Part shown: positions 34,251 through 44,638 of the stretch, one piece after another
How positions within the stretch are numbered: position 1 is the first letter of the stretch
Layout of the letters: each line of letters opens with the position of its first letter
Assembly: GCA_035610365.1 (NCBI GenBank)
Contig: CM069433.1
Location: 189,976,760-190,040,759 of the forward strand
Direction: 5' to 3'
Source: Aquatica leii
Taxonomy: Eukaryota; Arthropoda; Insecta; Coleoptera; Lampyridae
Length of the DNA stretch: 64,000 nt
Made by a program: the position numbers and the translations under genes
The notes under the pieces: generated by a model
Seen by the model: the letters and a program-made list of their open reading frames with translations, nothing else
What the model was told of the DNA's origin: nothing
The model's database searches: none

Positions 34251-37200
34251 GTAAAAATAGTAAAACTACCAAAATAAAAAAAAAATTAATTAAAGTACAA
34301 ACCTTAAAAATCTGTTGTATGACATAAAGGCAAAAAGACGAATTTATTCTCAAAATAAGAAATCATTACCATTTTTGCAATTACTTTCACTGTATTGATA
34401 CTCTTTTACAATTGTACAATTATGAAATTCTAGTAACCCAATACGGAAAATACTTAAATCAGTTGGTTTATTGTAAAATGTCAAATTGTGATTTTGTAAA
34501 TGAGATTTCGCTTATTCTAATAATAATTATTTCACAGGATCATATAATCGGGTAATTGCATAAATGCTTCAATTTATAGGTTATGTTTAAAAATTAATTT
34601 TCACGTTCTTATGTACATACATATACGAAAATAAGACCACACAATGGTAATATATAGAAAATAGATCAGTAATCGACAAACTTACCTCTTGTTCTTTTTT
34701 TTTGCTTAATGCAAATCACTTTTTTAGGCAAAACATAACACGTGCTTCTAAAATATTCAGGATTCAAAAACAATTCAAAATTTAGTGGTGTCTGGCAATA
34801 TTTACAAGGCGCATGCTCTACTTACGGTTAACGTAAAGAAGTACACGGATTTTCATGCATTTACGTGACAAATTCGATAGGTTTACATGTAACGTTTTAT
34901 ACACATATAATCCTAACGATAATGTGAAGAAATGACTTAGAATGTATTCACGTTTTATACACATGTAATTGTAACGTTAACGATACAAAGAAACGTGAAG
35001 AAATTCAATCGAATTTATAACGTTTCAAACGTCTCGATTTAATTTTCACTAAATCTTGACTTTTCCGAGATATTCCTCAATTTCGTCGTGACGTTGTGCT
35101 ACATGGGATTCCTACAAGCGGGTACAATTCGCCAACTGCAGTAGGTTTGAGGCATTTTATCTTTGCCATTTTATTTACTGCCGTGTCTAACCTTTTGTGA
35201 GTGTGCTGATCCGCTTTACACGAGCACTCCGCAGCGGGAAGATATAGGCTTAAACTTGATGTAAGTTATCTGAGAATGTTGTTTCTTTATATACTTTTTT
35301 TGTCGTACTTTGGCAGTTATTTTTTTAGGTAAAGGAGCAATCGAAAATAACTCTAAGGTTGTTTGGTGCTCTATTGCAGTGTTTGAGTTTCTTCCCTTTC
35401 CATTTCTCTCCTCCTCCGCCATGGAAGCTCAATCTGCCTCTTCTAAGCGTCGCCGTGAAGACGACGACGATATTATCCTACCTGACGAAACCTCGCCCAA
35501 CAGCATTGAAACTTCCTTTAATGCAGATATCACCCGTCTCACGAAGGTAATCTCTGCCTGCAAGATTACTACTTCTCGCCAATCAGAAATTATTGACATT
35601 GTCAGCAGACTTCAAGCGACTTTCAGGAAATCCATAATCACCTGTCGCGTCTCGCAGCAAACTGCTGACATTGCAAACGCTTTGGCTGATGTTCAAACAG
35701 CCTTACAGCAAAGCTCTCCACAACCGATGCTGCACATCCTGTCTCAATATTCTATGCTCAAGCGACCCGTACCAAACTTGTTGAGAAGGTCAAAGTATCT
35801 TCGGGAAAATTCGTCACGCCCCAGGTCGACAGTAGTTATTCCGCAGACGAGACCAAGACGACATTGATGAAAGTTTTGGATCTGCAAAAATACGGCCTTA
35901 GACTAGACCAAGTTACGAAAACGGGCAAAAGCTCCATAAGACTGGAATCTGAGAAATCAGATTTGACCAAAATACCTGCGGCCATCCTCAAACAAGCCGG
36001 CCTTGTGATTAAGTTCTAAGGCAAGTCGTTTCTTCGTATATCCATCCTAGACGTTCCTAGAAATCTGTGAAAGATGTGATCATATCGCAGAACTTTCACG
36101 ATGCGTCGGACGAAGTGCTTTATTTTGCCAATGAGCATTTAAAAGTACAGTTCCGCTTTGGTCCTAGAGACGGAGCGAATTGCAACTGGATACTTGAAGT
36201 CCACCCTGAAGTTCGACGATACCTTTTGGCGTCGCGTCGAGTGTACGTCGCCTGGAATGCCTGCCCAGTCAATGACTATATCCGGGTCACATGTTGTTTT
36301 AATTGACAAAAATATGATCATCATTCGACGGACTGTGAATGCGACATACAGTGCGGCCATTGTGCTGAAAAGCACGAGACGAAAACATGCCCAAACCCGG
36401 ATCTAGACCCGATATGCGGTAAGTGCGTTCGCTTTAGCTACAAAGAAGCCGTTGTCAAGCATAAAGCGACGTCTAACACCTGGCCAGCGTATCTGAAAAG
36501 GCTCGACCACAAAATATCTAATACCGACTATAGACTCGGAGGACACTCAATTAACTTGGTTTTTGCGCAAGTGAATCTTCGCAATTCACGTGTTGCGATT
36601 TTCGAAGCGAGGAGTTTCTTCTCCAACAACAATATCGACATTCTACTGACCCAAGAGCCATAGGAACTCCTATTATTATCATAGCAGGTGACTTCAATTC
36701 GAAATCGTCGCTTTAGCACTCCCCGGTGACCGACGAACGAGTACGATGTGTGAAGAACATCGTGGATGAACGTGACCTCTGCGTTGTTAATAAACCAAAT
36801 CAACTTTAGTTTCTCCCTGTTTAGCCAGAAAAATAGTAGACTGGCGTGTCATTCCCAAAGTAATAGAAAGTGACCATCGACTGATACAGTTTGTGTTAAC
36901 CGTCAAGGTCCCTAACCTCGTACCGATCCCTAAAATAATTTTTGATTTTAAACGCATTGATCCTGTTCGTCTAAATGAGGCTATTGCAAAATCTATCCTT
37001 ACTTATCTTCCACGTGGTACTTTGTGTCACGATCCCAAATCTGCGGACGCCTCCATTGATAAGCTGACCAGGATGATCGTCGACTCTTGCCAAAATGGCT
37101 CGAATAGCATAGTCTAAGTTCTTGAGCTGGTGTACCGTGGTGGAGTTCTAAGTTAAAGCGAGCGGTGCGTTGTTTGAAAAAACACCACCAAGAAGCGCCT

Positions 37201-37289
37201 GCAGACGTAAAACATCAATGGCTTGCATCGTATAAGGCCGCACTTCACTGGTACAAACTGGCAGTGAAGACAGCAAAGTACCTATAGCT

Positions 37290-38380
37290 TGTAACGAACC
37301 GTTACATATGTTAAGTTGGATTATAGGACTTGATTTGGTTTTAGTAGTATGTTTGATTTATTTTTTTTTATTAAGGAAACCGTTATTTATTGTGAAGATT
37401 GAGTTGTTTTAAGTTTGTAATAATTATCCGTTAGCAAATAAATGTACAAAGGGGATTTCCGCCAAGTACCGAACGCGCATCCGAGTTCGCGCTATCTCCG
37501 CTTACAGGCGCTTTATCCGTCAGAGCGCATGCCATCCCCGCTTAGAACCGTTCTCCCTCTTCCGAACGTCCGCAATAAAACCGGAACCCCGACGCAGGAA
37601 CGGCAGTTCCAGTTGGAGCTCACATCGAAGAGGATTTCGGGGTTCCTGTGCACCAGCTGAATTTTAGGGTAAGCCGTTTTGCTGTTATTAACCGAACCTC
37701 CGGGGAGATACCGCTTCCCTTCTGGTCTGCTCTTCCCTACTTTATCCTTTACCAGGCGTCGTATTCGTAGTGTTTGGTTTTGGCCTGCTAATACGCCGTT
37801 AACACGTCGTATCCGTAGTGTTTAGCTTTGGCCTGCGGATACGCCTTCCTCCATCCATTACCGAGCGTCGTATTCGTATTGTTTGGCTTTGGCCTGCGAA
37901 TACGCCGTAAACAGGTCGTCTCCGTAGTGTTTGGCTTTGATCTGCGAATACGCCTTCCAGTAACGTGGTCCTTCTCCTCCCCCCTCAAGTTCACATCCGA
38001 GTAAACCCAGTCTACCGATCCAACGGAGGTTGCTACCCTATTGCATGCTTGCTCGCTTAGTCACCGACGTCACCGCATGTCGAACGCACGCTAATCGATC
38101 ATTGGTTTATAGATCACCTTCCGCTTGCTTGGTTGTCGCCGCCGCTTCTGCCTTCGTCTCATATACCGCTTATTATTTATTTTGAGAATAAATAAAATTA
38201 TTTTTATTTACTTATTGTGTATTTTATTTCCGTCGCCTCGCTCCGCTTTTACGTCCGTTTAAAGCCCCGGACAACCGTGTCTTCACTGTAGTTACCCGGA
38301 CAGTGCCGTCGAACAGGATAGTAAACTTCTCGAACAAATCTGGCGCCCGAGAACCGTTCTGTCCACTAGCTTTCTATTAC
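37290..38380 (+). mobile_element. Solo LTR, TSD AGCT, inside the R1-like LINE
   Basis: Begins TGTAACGAACCGTTACATAT and ends TTTCTATTAC. AGCT lies at 37286-37289 and 38381-38384. Removing the LTR and one AGCT keeps one LINE frame across the site, which supports these edges. Contains an AATAAATAAAATTA polyadenylation-like signal near 38188. No internal retrotransposon sequence adjoins it. Confidence 0.75.
37755..37965. repeat. Four tandem hairpin-forming units in the solo LTR
   Basis: Each 50-60 bp unit has CGTCGTATTCGTAGTGTTTG, then GGCCTGCGAATACGCC, so the ends (CGTATTCG / CGAATACG) pair within each unit. Four degenerate copies lie in a row. Confidence 0.8.
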
Positions 38381-40269
38381 AGCTAAGCAGTTCAATCCGG
38401 AGTAAGCGTCGCAAGCTCATGACAAAGTTTTGTGAAAAAAAATACTGGCGACCAATTTTTGGGGGTTAGTTTACAGGTTATCCTCCCGCATGTTCCTGTC
38501 GATCGAGCCGTGTTCTAATGTTAAAGACGGCGACAGATACACAATCTCAGAACCAGACACGATCAAAGTAATAGTTTCCACATTATTTCCAGACGACGAT
38601 CCCTCGACGAACAATGCCGGTCATGCCCAAATAAGATCCCGATCTCTTTTGCAAAGTAATTCCTCACAGGACTGGGTGTCACTAGCGACGATTTAGCCGC
38701 GGTGGCTAGCAAAATCCCTAAAAATAAAGCTTTTGGACTTGACGGAATACACTGTAATGTTTTGCGAACGGTTGTTCTAGATTCTCTGATTCTCTCTTAT
38801 TAACGATCGTTGACCTGTTCAACTCTAAACTCTCCGCCAAACATTTTATTACATCCTTAGTTAATATGGCTTTGTTTCTGGCAAAACGACAGCTGACGCC
38901 GCCCATCCATTAATGACGATTGTACAATCGAACGTTTCCAAGTACAGACTAGCTATTTTTATAGACATAATGGAAGTTCTCGTCGCTAAGAGAGTACCTG
39001 CTGACGTTACGCGCGTCATTCATAACTATTTGTAGAATAGATCGATAACATATTCTGCGAACGTTTTACGTTTAACCTTTACCAAACGACTGACGAAGGG
39101 CTGTCCACAAGGTTTGGTTTTTGGGTCGATTTTGTGGATCATGGTTGTAAATGATCTCTTAGACAAAAGCTTACCAGCAGACTGCAACATTTTCGCTTAT
39201 ACGGACGCCATAATCGTCGTAGTGTCCGCAAATTTCCGACGAAACATGGAAGCAACATCTAACACATGTGACTAGCTGAGCTGGCAGCAATAAACTAAGT
39301 AGTTTTGCAAACAAGACTAAGTCTCTACGCTAAGACGAGATCTTTCACTGCGCCTCCACGATACTCCTGTCCGTAGGGTCTTTGGTTTCAAGAACCTCGG
39401 ACTATTGCTTGATGACAAACTGAGTTTTGTAAAACACGCTTTCGTGGTTGACAAGTGTAAGAGCGTCTTGTTCTACAAATACTCACGCTTGAAATAGAAC
39501 CTTCACAAAAAACATCTTGCGAATATCTTTGACAATGCAGTCATTCCCATGCTTACTTATGGCTTAGACGTTTGGTACTATAGACTTCGACATTCCCACG
39601 TGGTCAGGAAAGTGGCCTCGCTTTAATCCTTATTCCTCAGAGCTATCCTCGGGGCTTATCGCACCGTTCTCGTAGATACCTTCTGTGTTATTGCAAAACA
39701 TCTTCCCCTACATCTCCTTTTACAGAAAATTTATTGCACAGTTCTTCGCAAGGCTGGCTCGTGCAATTGTCTTGACCAGCACCTTTCAAACAACGATTTT
39801 CCGTCATTTTCAACGGTCGAGTGTCACTTAAAGGTCTTGATCTTGGGTGAATGGCAGCGGCTGTGGAACACTTTTCATAGAGGACGTACCTAATGCTTAT
39901 TTTCTTATCCCGGATATCGTCACCTGGGTCAGAATGCCCTACGTTCCTGAACGAGAGGCCATCTAAATCCTGTTTAAACACGGCGGATTTTGTTGTCATT
40001 TAAAGCGCATTAGCGTTTTGGATGACGACAGGTGTCCGTCGTGTGGCGTTCCTGACACTCCGGTGTATCGGATTCTCGCTTGTAGCGAATTCGATGAGGA
40101 TCGGAGTGCTCTGTTATCCATTGTCAACCCGTATTCCGATTCCTCTCAGGTCATTTTCAAACTGGTGCCTGATGTTAACATGTATAGACCATTCGCAAAG
40201 AGAGACCAGAGCCTACAATTAGTTTCATGTCCCGTCTCGAAAATTTTCTCCATTTCTTTAAAAGTAGAG

Positions 40270-40477
40270 CACTAACCGGCTAAGGCAATATTGTCGGCGT
40301 AGATAAAGCGGCGCAGGTTTAGTAGAGTGGATTATGATTATTAATATAAATATGTTGAAAAGCAGAAGAGCCAAAACTCCGCCTTGTAGAAAGCCATTTG
40401 TTTGCTTATGCCACATGCTAGATTTCCCTCCGAGACAAACAAACAAAAATTTATTGCGCAACAAACAGTCAATCATT
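40270..40477 (-). pseudogene. Non-LTR RT fragment, antisense, part 2 of 2
   Basis: Minus strand: LLRNKFLFVCLGGKSS, then NGFLQGGVLALLLFNIF, the RT block before the YADD region, as in Jockey/CR1-like elements. Its upstream half lies on the far side of the macrodomain gypsy insertion (47067-47180). Confidence 0.7.
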
Positions 40478-40481
40478 ATAG

Positions 40482-40951
40482 TGAAACGTCCGAGAAATTA
40501 CTTGCAAATGCAAGAGCCTTCTAGAACTGTTATCTAGTTTCTAGAAAATATAGCGAAAAGTGAGGAACGATCGAGAAGAATTCGCTGATGTCTATAAAAG
40601 CCGAAGATGGAAATCGTAGGTCAGTTATTGCTGGAATGCGAATGTGTTAAGAAGATTATCAAGTTGAAATAAATACGTATCGTTAGCACGCGCGACGTTT
40701 TAAATAAATAACAGTGTACATCGAATCGAGTGAACGTGACTTATAGTGTAAACAAATCCGAGGACGTTATCTTATCTCGTGTTAGTTATCTTAAGTGTTA
40801 TACAACGGTCATACATAAATTATAGTGTAAGTGTTTTTATTATTAGATTTAATTAGTTCGGTTAATTTAAAAGTATACATATTTCTATAATAAGTAAACG
40901 TAGTTTTAGTCGTTTTAAATAAATTAGTTTTTAAGTAATAAATTCGTTACA
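40482..40951 (+). repeat. 5' LTR of the macrodomain gypsy
   Basis: Starts TGAAACGTCCGAGAAATTAC and ends AATTCGTTACA. TATAAAAG near 40595 is a likely TATA box, with AATAAATACG near 40668 as a possible polyadenylation signal. Confidence 0.92.
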
Positions 40952-41251
40952 AATTGGTATCAGGTGTTCGGTTTTAAACCCGTGGAAAACGTGTAAATAG
41001 ATAAAGCTGTTCGCGATTTTTATTAGTGTAAATACCATTAAGTAATCTAATATTGCTTCATAATAAAAACATTGATTGTGACAATAACTCTTAAATTCGA
41101 GATACGCGTGTTTATTTATAAAGTGTAATCATAGTTAAATTCGTTTCCGTACACTAGTGGTTTAATATTAATAAGTGGATAGTTATTAAATTTTGTGCAT
41201 TTTAAAAAGTAGTGTATTTAAAAACTTTATATTCGTGTTATATTTAAATTT

Positions 41252-42154
41252 ATGCCGGTGACGCGTTTGCAAGCAGTTAAAATGGATTCAAAAATACTTG
41301 AAATTCTCGAATCGATGAATAGAAAAATGGGCGAAAATTCACAGAAGATGGAAGAAAATTCAAGAAAAATGGAAGAAAATTCAAGAAAAATTGAAGAAAA
41401 ACTCTCCGAACATTCTCAGAAAATGGAGGAAAATTCTAGAAGTTTAAAAGAAGAAATACGAACGAGCATAGAAAATCAAATCAAAATTGTTCAAGAGGAA
41501 ACCCAAGCAGACATGTTAAACTTAAAAGAAGAAATTTGCTATTCTGTGAATGACATAATAGAAGAAGTACAAGACAAATTAGAAGAGAAGTTAAAAGAAA
41601 ATTCAAGAACCATAGAAGACAAACTAGAGAAAAAATTGAGAGAAAGAATACAACTGCTTGAAGAAAGAATTACCCAAATGAATTGTCACGGTGAAGGAAG
41701 CGTCACGAGTGAAGATTTAATAATGGACCGTCGCCGTCGGGAAGAAACCACCCACAAGTTCAAAGTTGTATCACCGAATTTTGATGGTAAAGTTCCATGG
41801 TCAACCTACTACAAGCAGTTTGAAGCCGCAGCTACTGCTAATGGGTGGAGCAACAAGCAGAAAGCGACGTCTTTAATAGTGTCCTTACGTGGAGAAGCGC
41901 TTGGAATTTTACAAACTGTTCCTGACCACCTACAAGAAAATTACGAACTTTTAATTTCACGATTAGAAATGAGATATGGAGATGCTCATCTTCAACAAGT
42001 CTATCAAGCTCAAATTAAAAGTCGGGTTCAAAAAGCTGCCGAAAGTCTTCAAGAGTTTGAGGCTGACATTGCCAGATTAACACGGCTTGCGTATCCTACA
42101 GCATGCTTTGGAGTTCGAGGCAGCAAAACAAGCATCGCAACGAGATGGTCATAG
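41252..42154 (+). pseudogene. gag: coiled-coil region plus capsid-like core, truncated
   Basis: Start MPVTRLQAVKMDSK. Residues about 20-150 are a long charged coiled coil with SQKMEENS/SRKMEENS repeats. From about 165 a gag core follows (THKFKVVSPNFDGKVPWSTY, ATANGWSNKQKATSLIVSL, LLISRLEMRYGDAHLQQVY). After YPTA the frame runs into 16 foreign residues and stops. Compared with the older minus-strand copy, 119 bp are missing here, with a shared TGC at the junction. The gag tail therefore continues in the next frame, fused to protease-RT. The deletion probably disables gag of this copy. Confidence 0.85.
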
Positions 42155-43730
42155 ACTCCGCTGTGCTACAGAAGTACCCGCGCAGACACTGGAAAGCATC
42201 GAGGAGATAGCGCGACGAATACTTCGGGAAAGAGGAGTGACAGCTTTGAACTGCGATGAAATAGGCCATGTACGACGGCATCGTACCAAACCTAAGAAGA
42301 GGACTAGAAGAGCCCTCGAAAATTTGGAACGAGGCGAGCGAAAGAAACAAAAAGTAATCTCATCTAGTCAAACTCCGGAGATTACCATTCAAATGGCATC
42401 GCCTAGGGAGCAGTTGCATAGCATTTATCTCGATGGCAAGATCAATGGAAGAAGCGTTCAGTTACTGGTTGACACGGGAGCGACGAAGACCATCATTCGT
42501 CCTGACATGTTATTGGAAAACGAGAAGACATCACCAGTAACAGTACGACTTCGAACGGCGACGGGCAACGAAATACCTACTCACGGACAAGTCAAAGTAA
42601 CCATTGGTTTGGGAAATGGAGTACTCGACCATCAAGTACTGGTAGCCGACATCACGGAAGAAGTTATCCTGGGAATGGACGTGATAAAGAAGTATGGGTT
42701 CCATTTGGATATGAAGAACGATGTCCTGAAGATCGACAATGAAGAAATTCCTTTTCATTCGTCAGAGAAGGCAGCCGTGGGAGTCTTATTGAGTGAAGAC
42801 GTGATTCTGCCTGCAAGGACTGAAAGTGTGGTGATGGCACGCCTGGATGGAAATCTCCGGGAAGGCTACATACGCGCGATTGAACCAATGGAGGGCGGCT
42901 TAGTTGAAAAGGGACTACTCGTTGGCAGAACTTTAGTACGAGTAAAGAAGACGATGCCAGTAAGGATCTTAAACATCAACTCAGATCCTGTAACGCTGAA
43001 AAAGAAAACCGTGGTAGGCCAATGCACGCCAGTATCACAAATTGTGAGATGCGTGAAGACGAACGAAGATACGCCGCCGAAGAAGTGTCCACAACATCTA
43101 TTGGACATTCTTACCACCAAATGCGAAAACCTCAGCCAAGACCAGCTGGCTAAAGTTAAAGTGTTGATCCAAGAGTACCAAGATGTGTTCGCGCTGGAGA
43201 GTGGCTCCAAAGGAAGAACTAACGTGGTGAAACATAAAATTAATACCGGAGACGCTCGGCCGATACGACAACATCCACGCAGACTTCCTTTGGCGAAAAG
43301 AGAAGAAGCCGAACAAATAATTACGGATATGGAGAGAGAAGGCGTGATTGAACCTTCAAGTAGTCCATGGGCATCCCCAGTGGTACTCGTGAAGAAGAAG
43401 GATGGATCAACGAGGTTTTGCGTAGACTACAGGCAGCTAAACGACGTGACCAAAAAGGACAGCTACCCTTTACCCAGAATTGACGATACGCTAGACACCC
43501 TGTCAGGATCCCAGTGGTTTTCTACGTTAGATTTAAAGAGTGGATACTGGCAGGTAGAATTAGAACCCAAGGATCGTGAAAAAACAGCTTTTACGATCGG
43601 AACTGGTTTGTGGCAGTTCACTGTAATGCCCTTCGGCCTGTGTAACGCTCCTGCAACGTTCGAGCGTTTGATGGAGACATCTTGCGCGGATTGTCTTGGA
43701 AGACGTGCTTGGTCTACCTGGACGACGTGA
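42087..43730 (+). pseudogene. gag tail, protease and reverse transcriptase (first half)
   Basis: Reads gag tail with LNCDEIGHVRRHRTKPKK (zinc-knuckle relic lacking the outer cysteines), protease with LLVDTGATKTII (about 42465) and VILGMDVIKKYGF, then RT: VIEPSSSPWASPVVLVKKKD, RFCVDYRQLND, FSTLDLKSGYWQV and MPFGLCNAPATFERLM. At about 43678 a one-base shift moves pol into the next frame, so the last 15 residues here are spurious. Otherwise the domains look intact. Confidence 0.9.
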
Positions 43731-44638
43731 TCGTGGTTGGAAGGTCGTTTGAAGAGCACTTAAACAACTTGAAGGAAGTGTTCCAGAGATTACGTGGGGC
43801 TAACCTCAAACTGAGCCCAAAGAAGTGCCACGTATTTAAGAAGGAAGTCCAATACCTTGGCCACGTCGTATCTAGAGACGGAGTAAGGGCTGACCCAGAC
43901 AAAATCCGAGCAGTGCAAGCATGGCCAAGACCGATCGACAAACATCAGGTCCGAAGTTTCCTTGGGTTGTGCACTTATTATAGAAGATTTGTCCCCGGAT
44001 TTGCCAATATTGCCAAACCATTGACAAAACTAACCGAAGAGAAAGCAGAATTTATATGGAATGAAGACTGCGAAAATTCTTTTAATCAACTAAAACAGGC
44101 CCTAGTCACTTCGCCGATTTTGAGTTATCCACGAGAAGATGGAAAGTTTGTTTTGGATACCGACGCAAGCAATATGGCCATAGGCGCGGTCCTTTCGCAG
44201 GTTCAAGATGGACAAGAAAAGGTGATCGCGTACTTTAGCAAGGTTTTGTCTAGGCCAGAAAGGAATTATTGCGTGACTAGGAGGGAGCTGTTAGCAGTCG
44301 TTAAGTCCATCGAACATTTCTACAAGTATTTGTATGGACGAAGATTTTTACTGAGAACAGACCACGCCGCTTTAAAATGGCTACTGCAGTTCCGTAACCC
44401 AGAAGGACAAGTAGCAAGATGGATCGAGAGACTGCAAGAGTATGACTACGACACAGAACACCGTGCCGGAAGCAGTCATCGGAACGCTGATGCCTTATCC
44501 AGAAGACCATGTCCGGCGGACTGCAGCCATTGTTCGCGACTGGAAGAAAAGTCGAATGCCTCCGGAGAACTGCTATGGTTGATGATGAGTGGGAACCTGA
44601 GCAGTTACGTCGCGAACAAGAAGACGATCCTGAAATAA
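43682..44638 (+). pseudogene. Reverse transcriptase (YLDD) and RNase H
   Basis: Continues RT after the shift: VYLDDVIVVG (about 43709) holds the catalytic aspartates. RRFVPGFANIAKPLTKLTEE is the connection. RNase H has VLDTDASNMAIGAVLSQ, YCVTRRELLAVVKSIEHF and LLRTDHAALKWLL, ending NADALSRRPCP. Past about 44570 the true frame moves again and this one runs out at 44638. Confidence 0.9.

Larger units (their letters stand above)
32564..35107 (-). mobile_element. TIR element D (TCGTGACG/AACGTT words), TSD AT, carrying a DUF4806-type gene
   Basis: Left end CCCATGTAGCACATCGTCACG at 32564; right end CGTGACGTTGTGCTACATGGG at 35107: a near-perfect 21-bp TIR. AT is duplicated at 32562-32563 and 35108-35109. 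The arms (32564-32936, 34820-35107) are dense in TCGTGAC, AACGTTT and related words. A minus-strand, intron-containing gene (33437-34250) fills the centre. 2544 bp in all. Confidence 0.85.
35421..40280 (+). mobile_element. R1-like non-LTR retrotransposon, decayed
   Basis: ORF1 opens at 35421 (MEAQSASSKRRREDDDD) and runs to 35867. Zinc-knuckle readings follow at about 36320-36400 (CECDIQCGHCAEKHETKTCP). Endonuclease blocks lie at 36555-36720 (FAQVNLRNSRVAIFEA, IIIAGDFNSKSS). After a solo LTR insertion the RT continues: KNKAFGLDGIHCNV (about 38725), KGCPQGLVFGSILW (about 39100) and AYTDAIIVVV in place of the YADD block (about 39195). A C-terminal CPSCGVPDTP-type Cys motif is at about 40030. Many stops and shifts; inactive. 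Confidence 0.8.

Noticed and set aside
37755..37965. CRISPR-like array
   Set aside because: Units are degenerate, have no unique spacers and lie in a solo LTR of a eukaryotic genome.
44509..44575. First 22 codons of the integrase-macro frame as a true protein start
   Set aside because: RNase H coding in the overlapping frame occupies these bases; the ATG is a chance start upstream of the frame shift.
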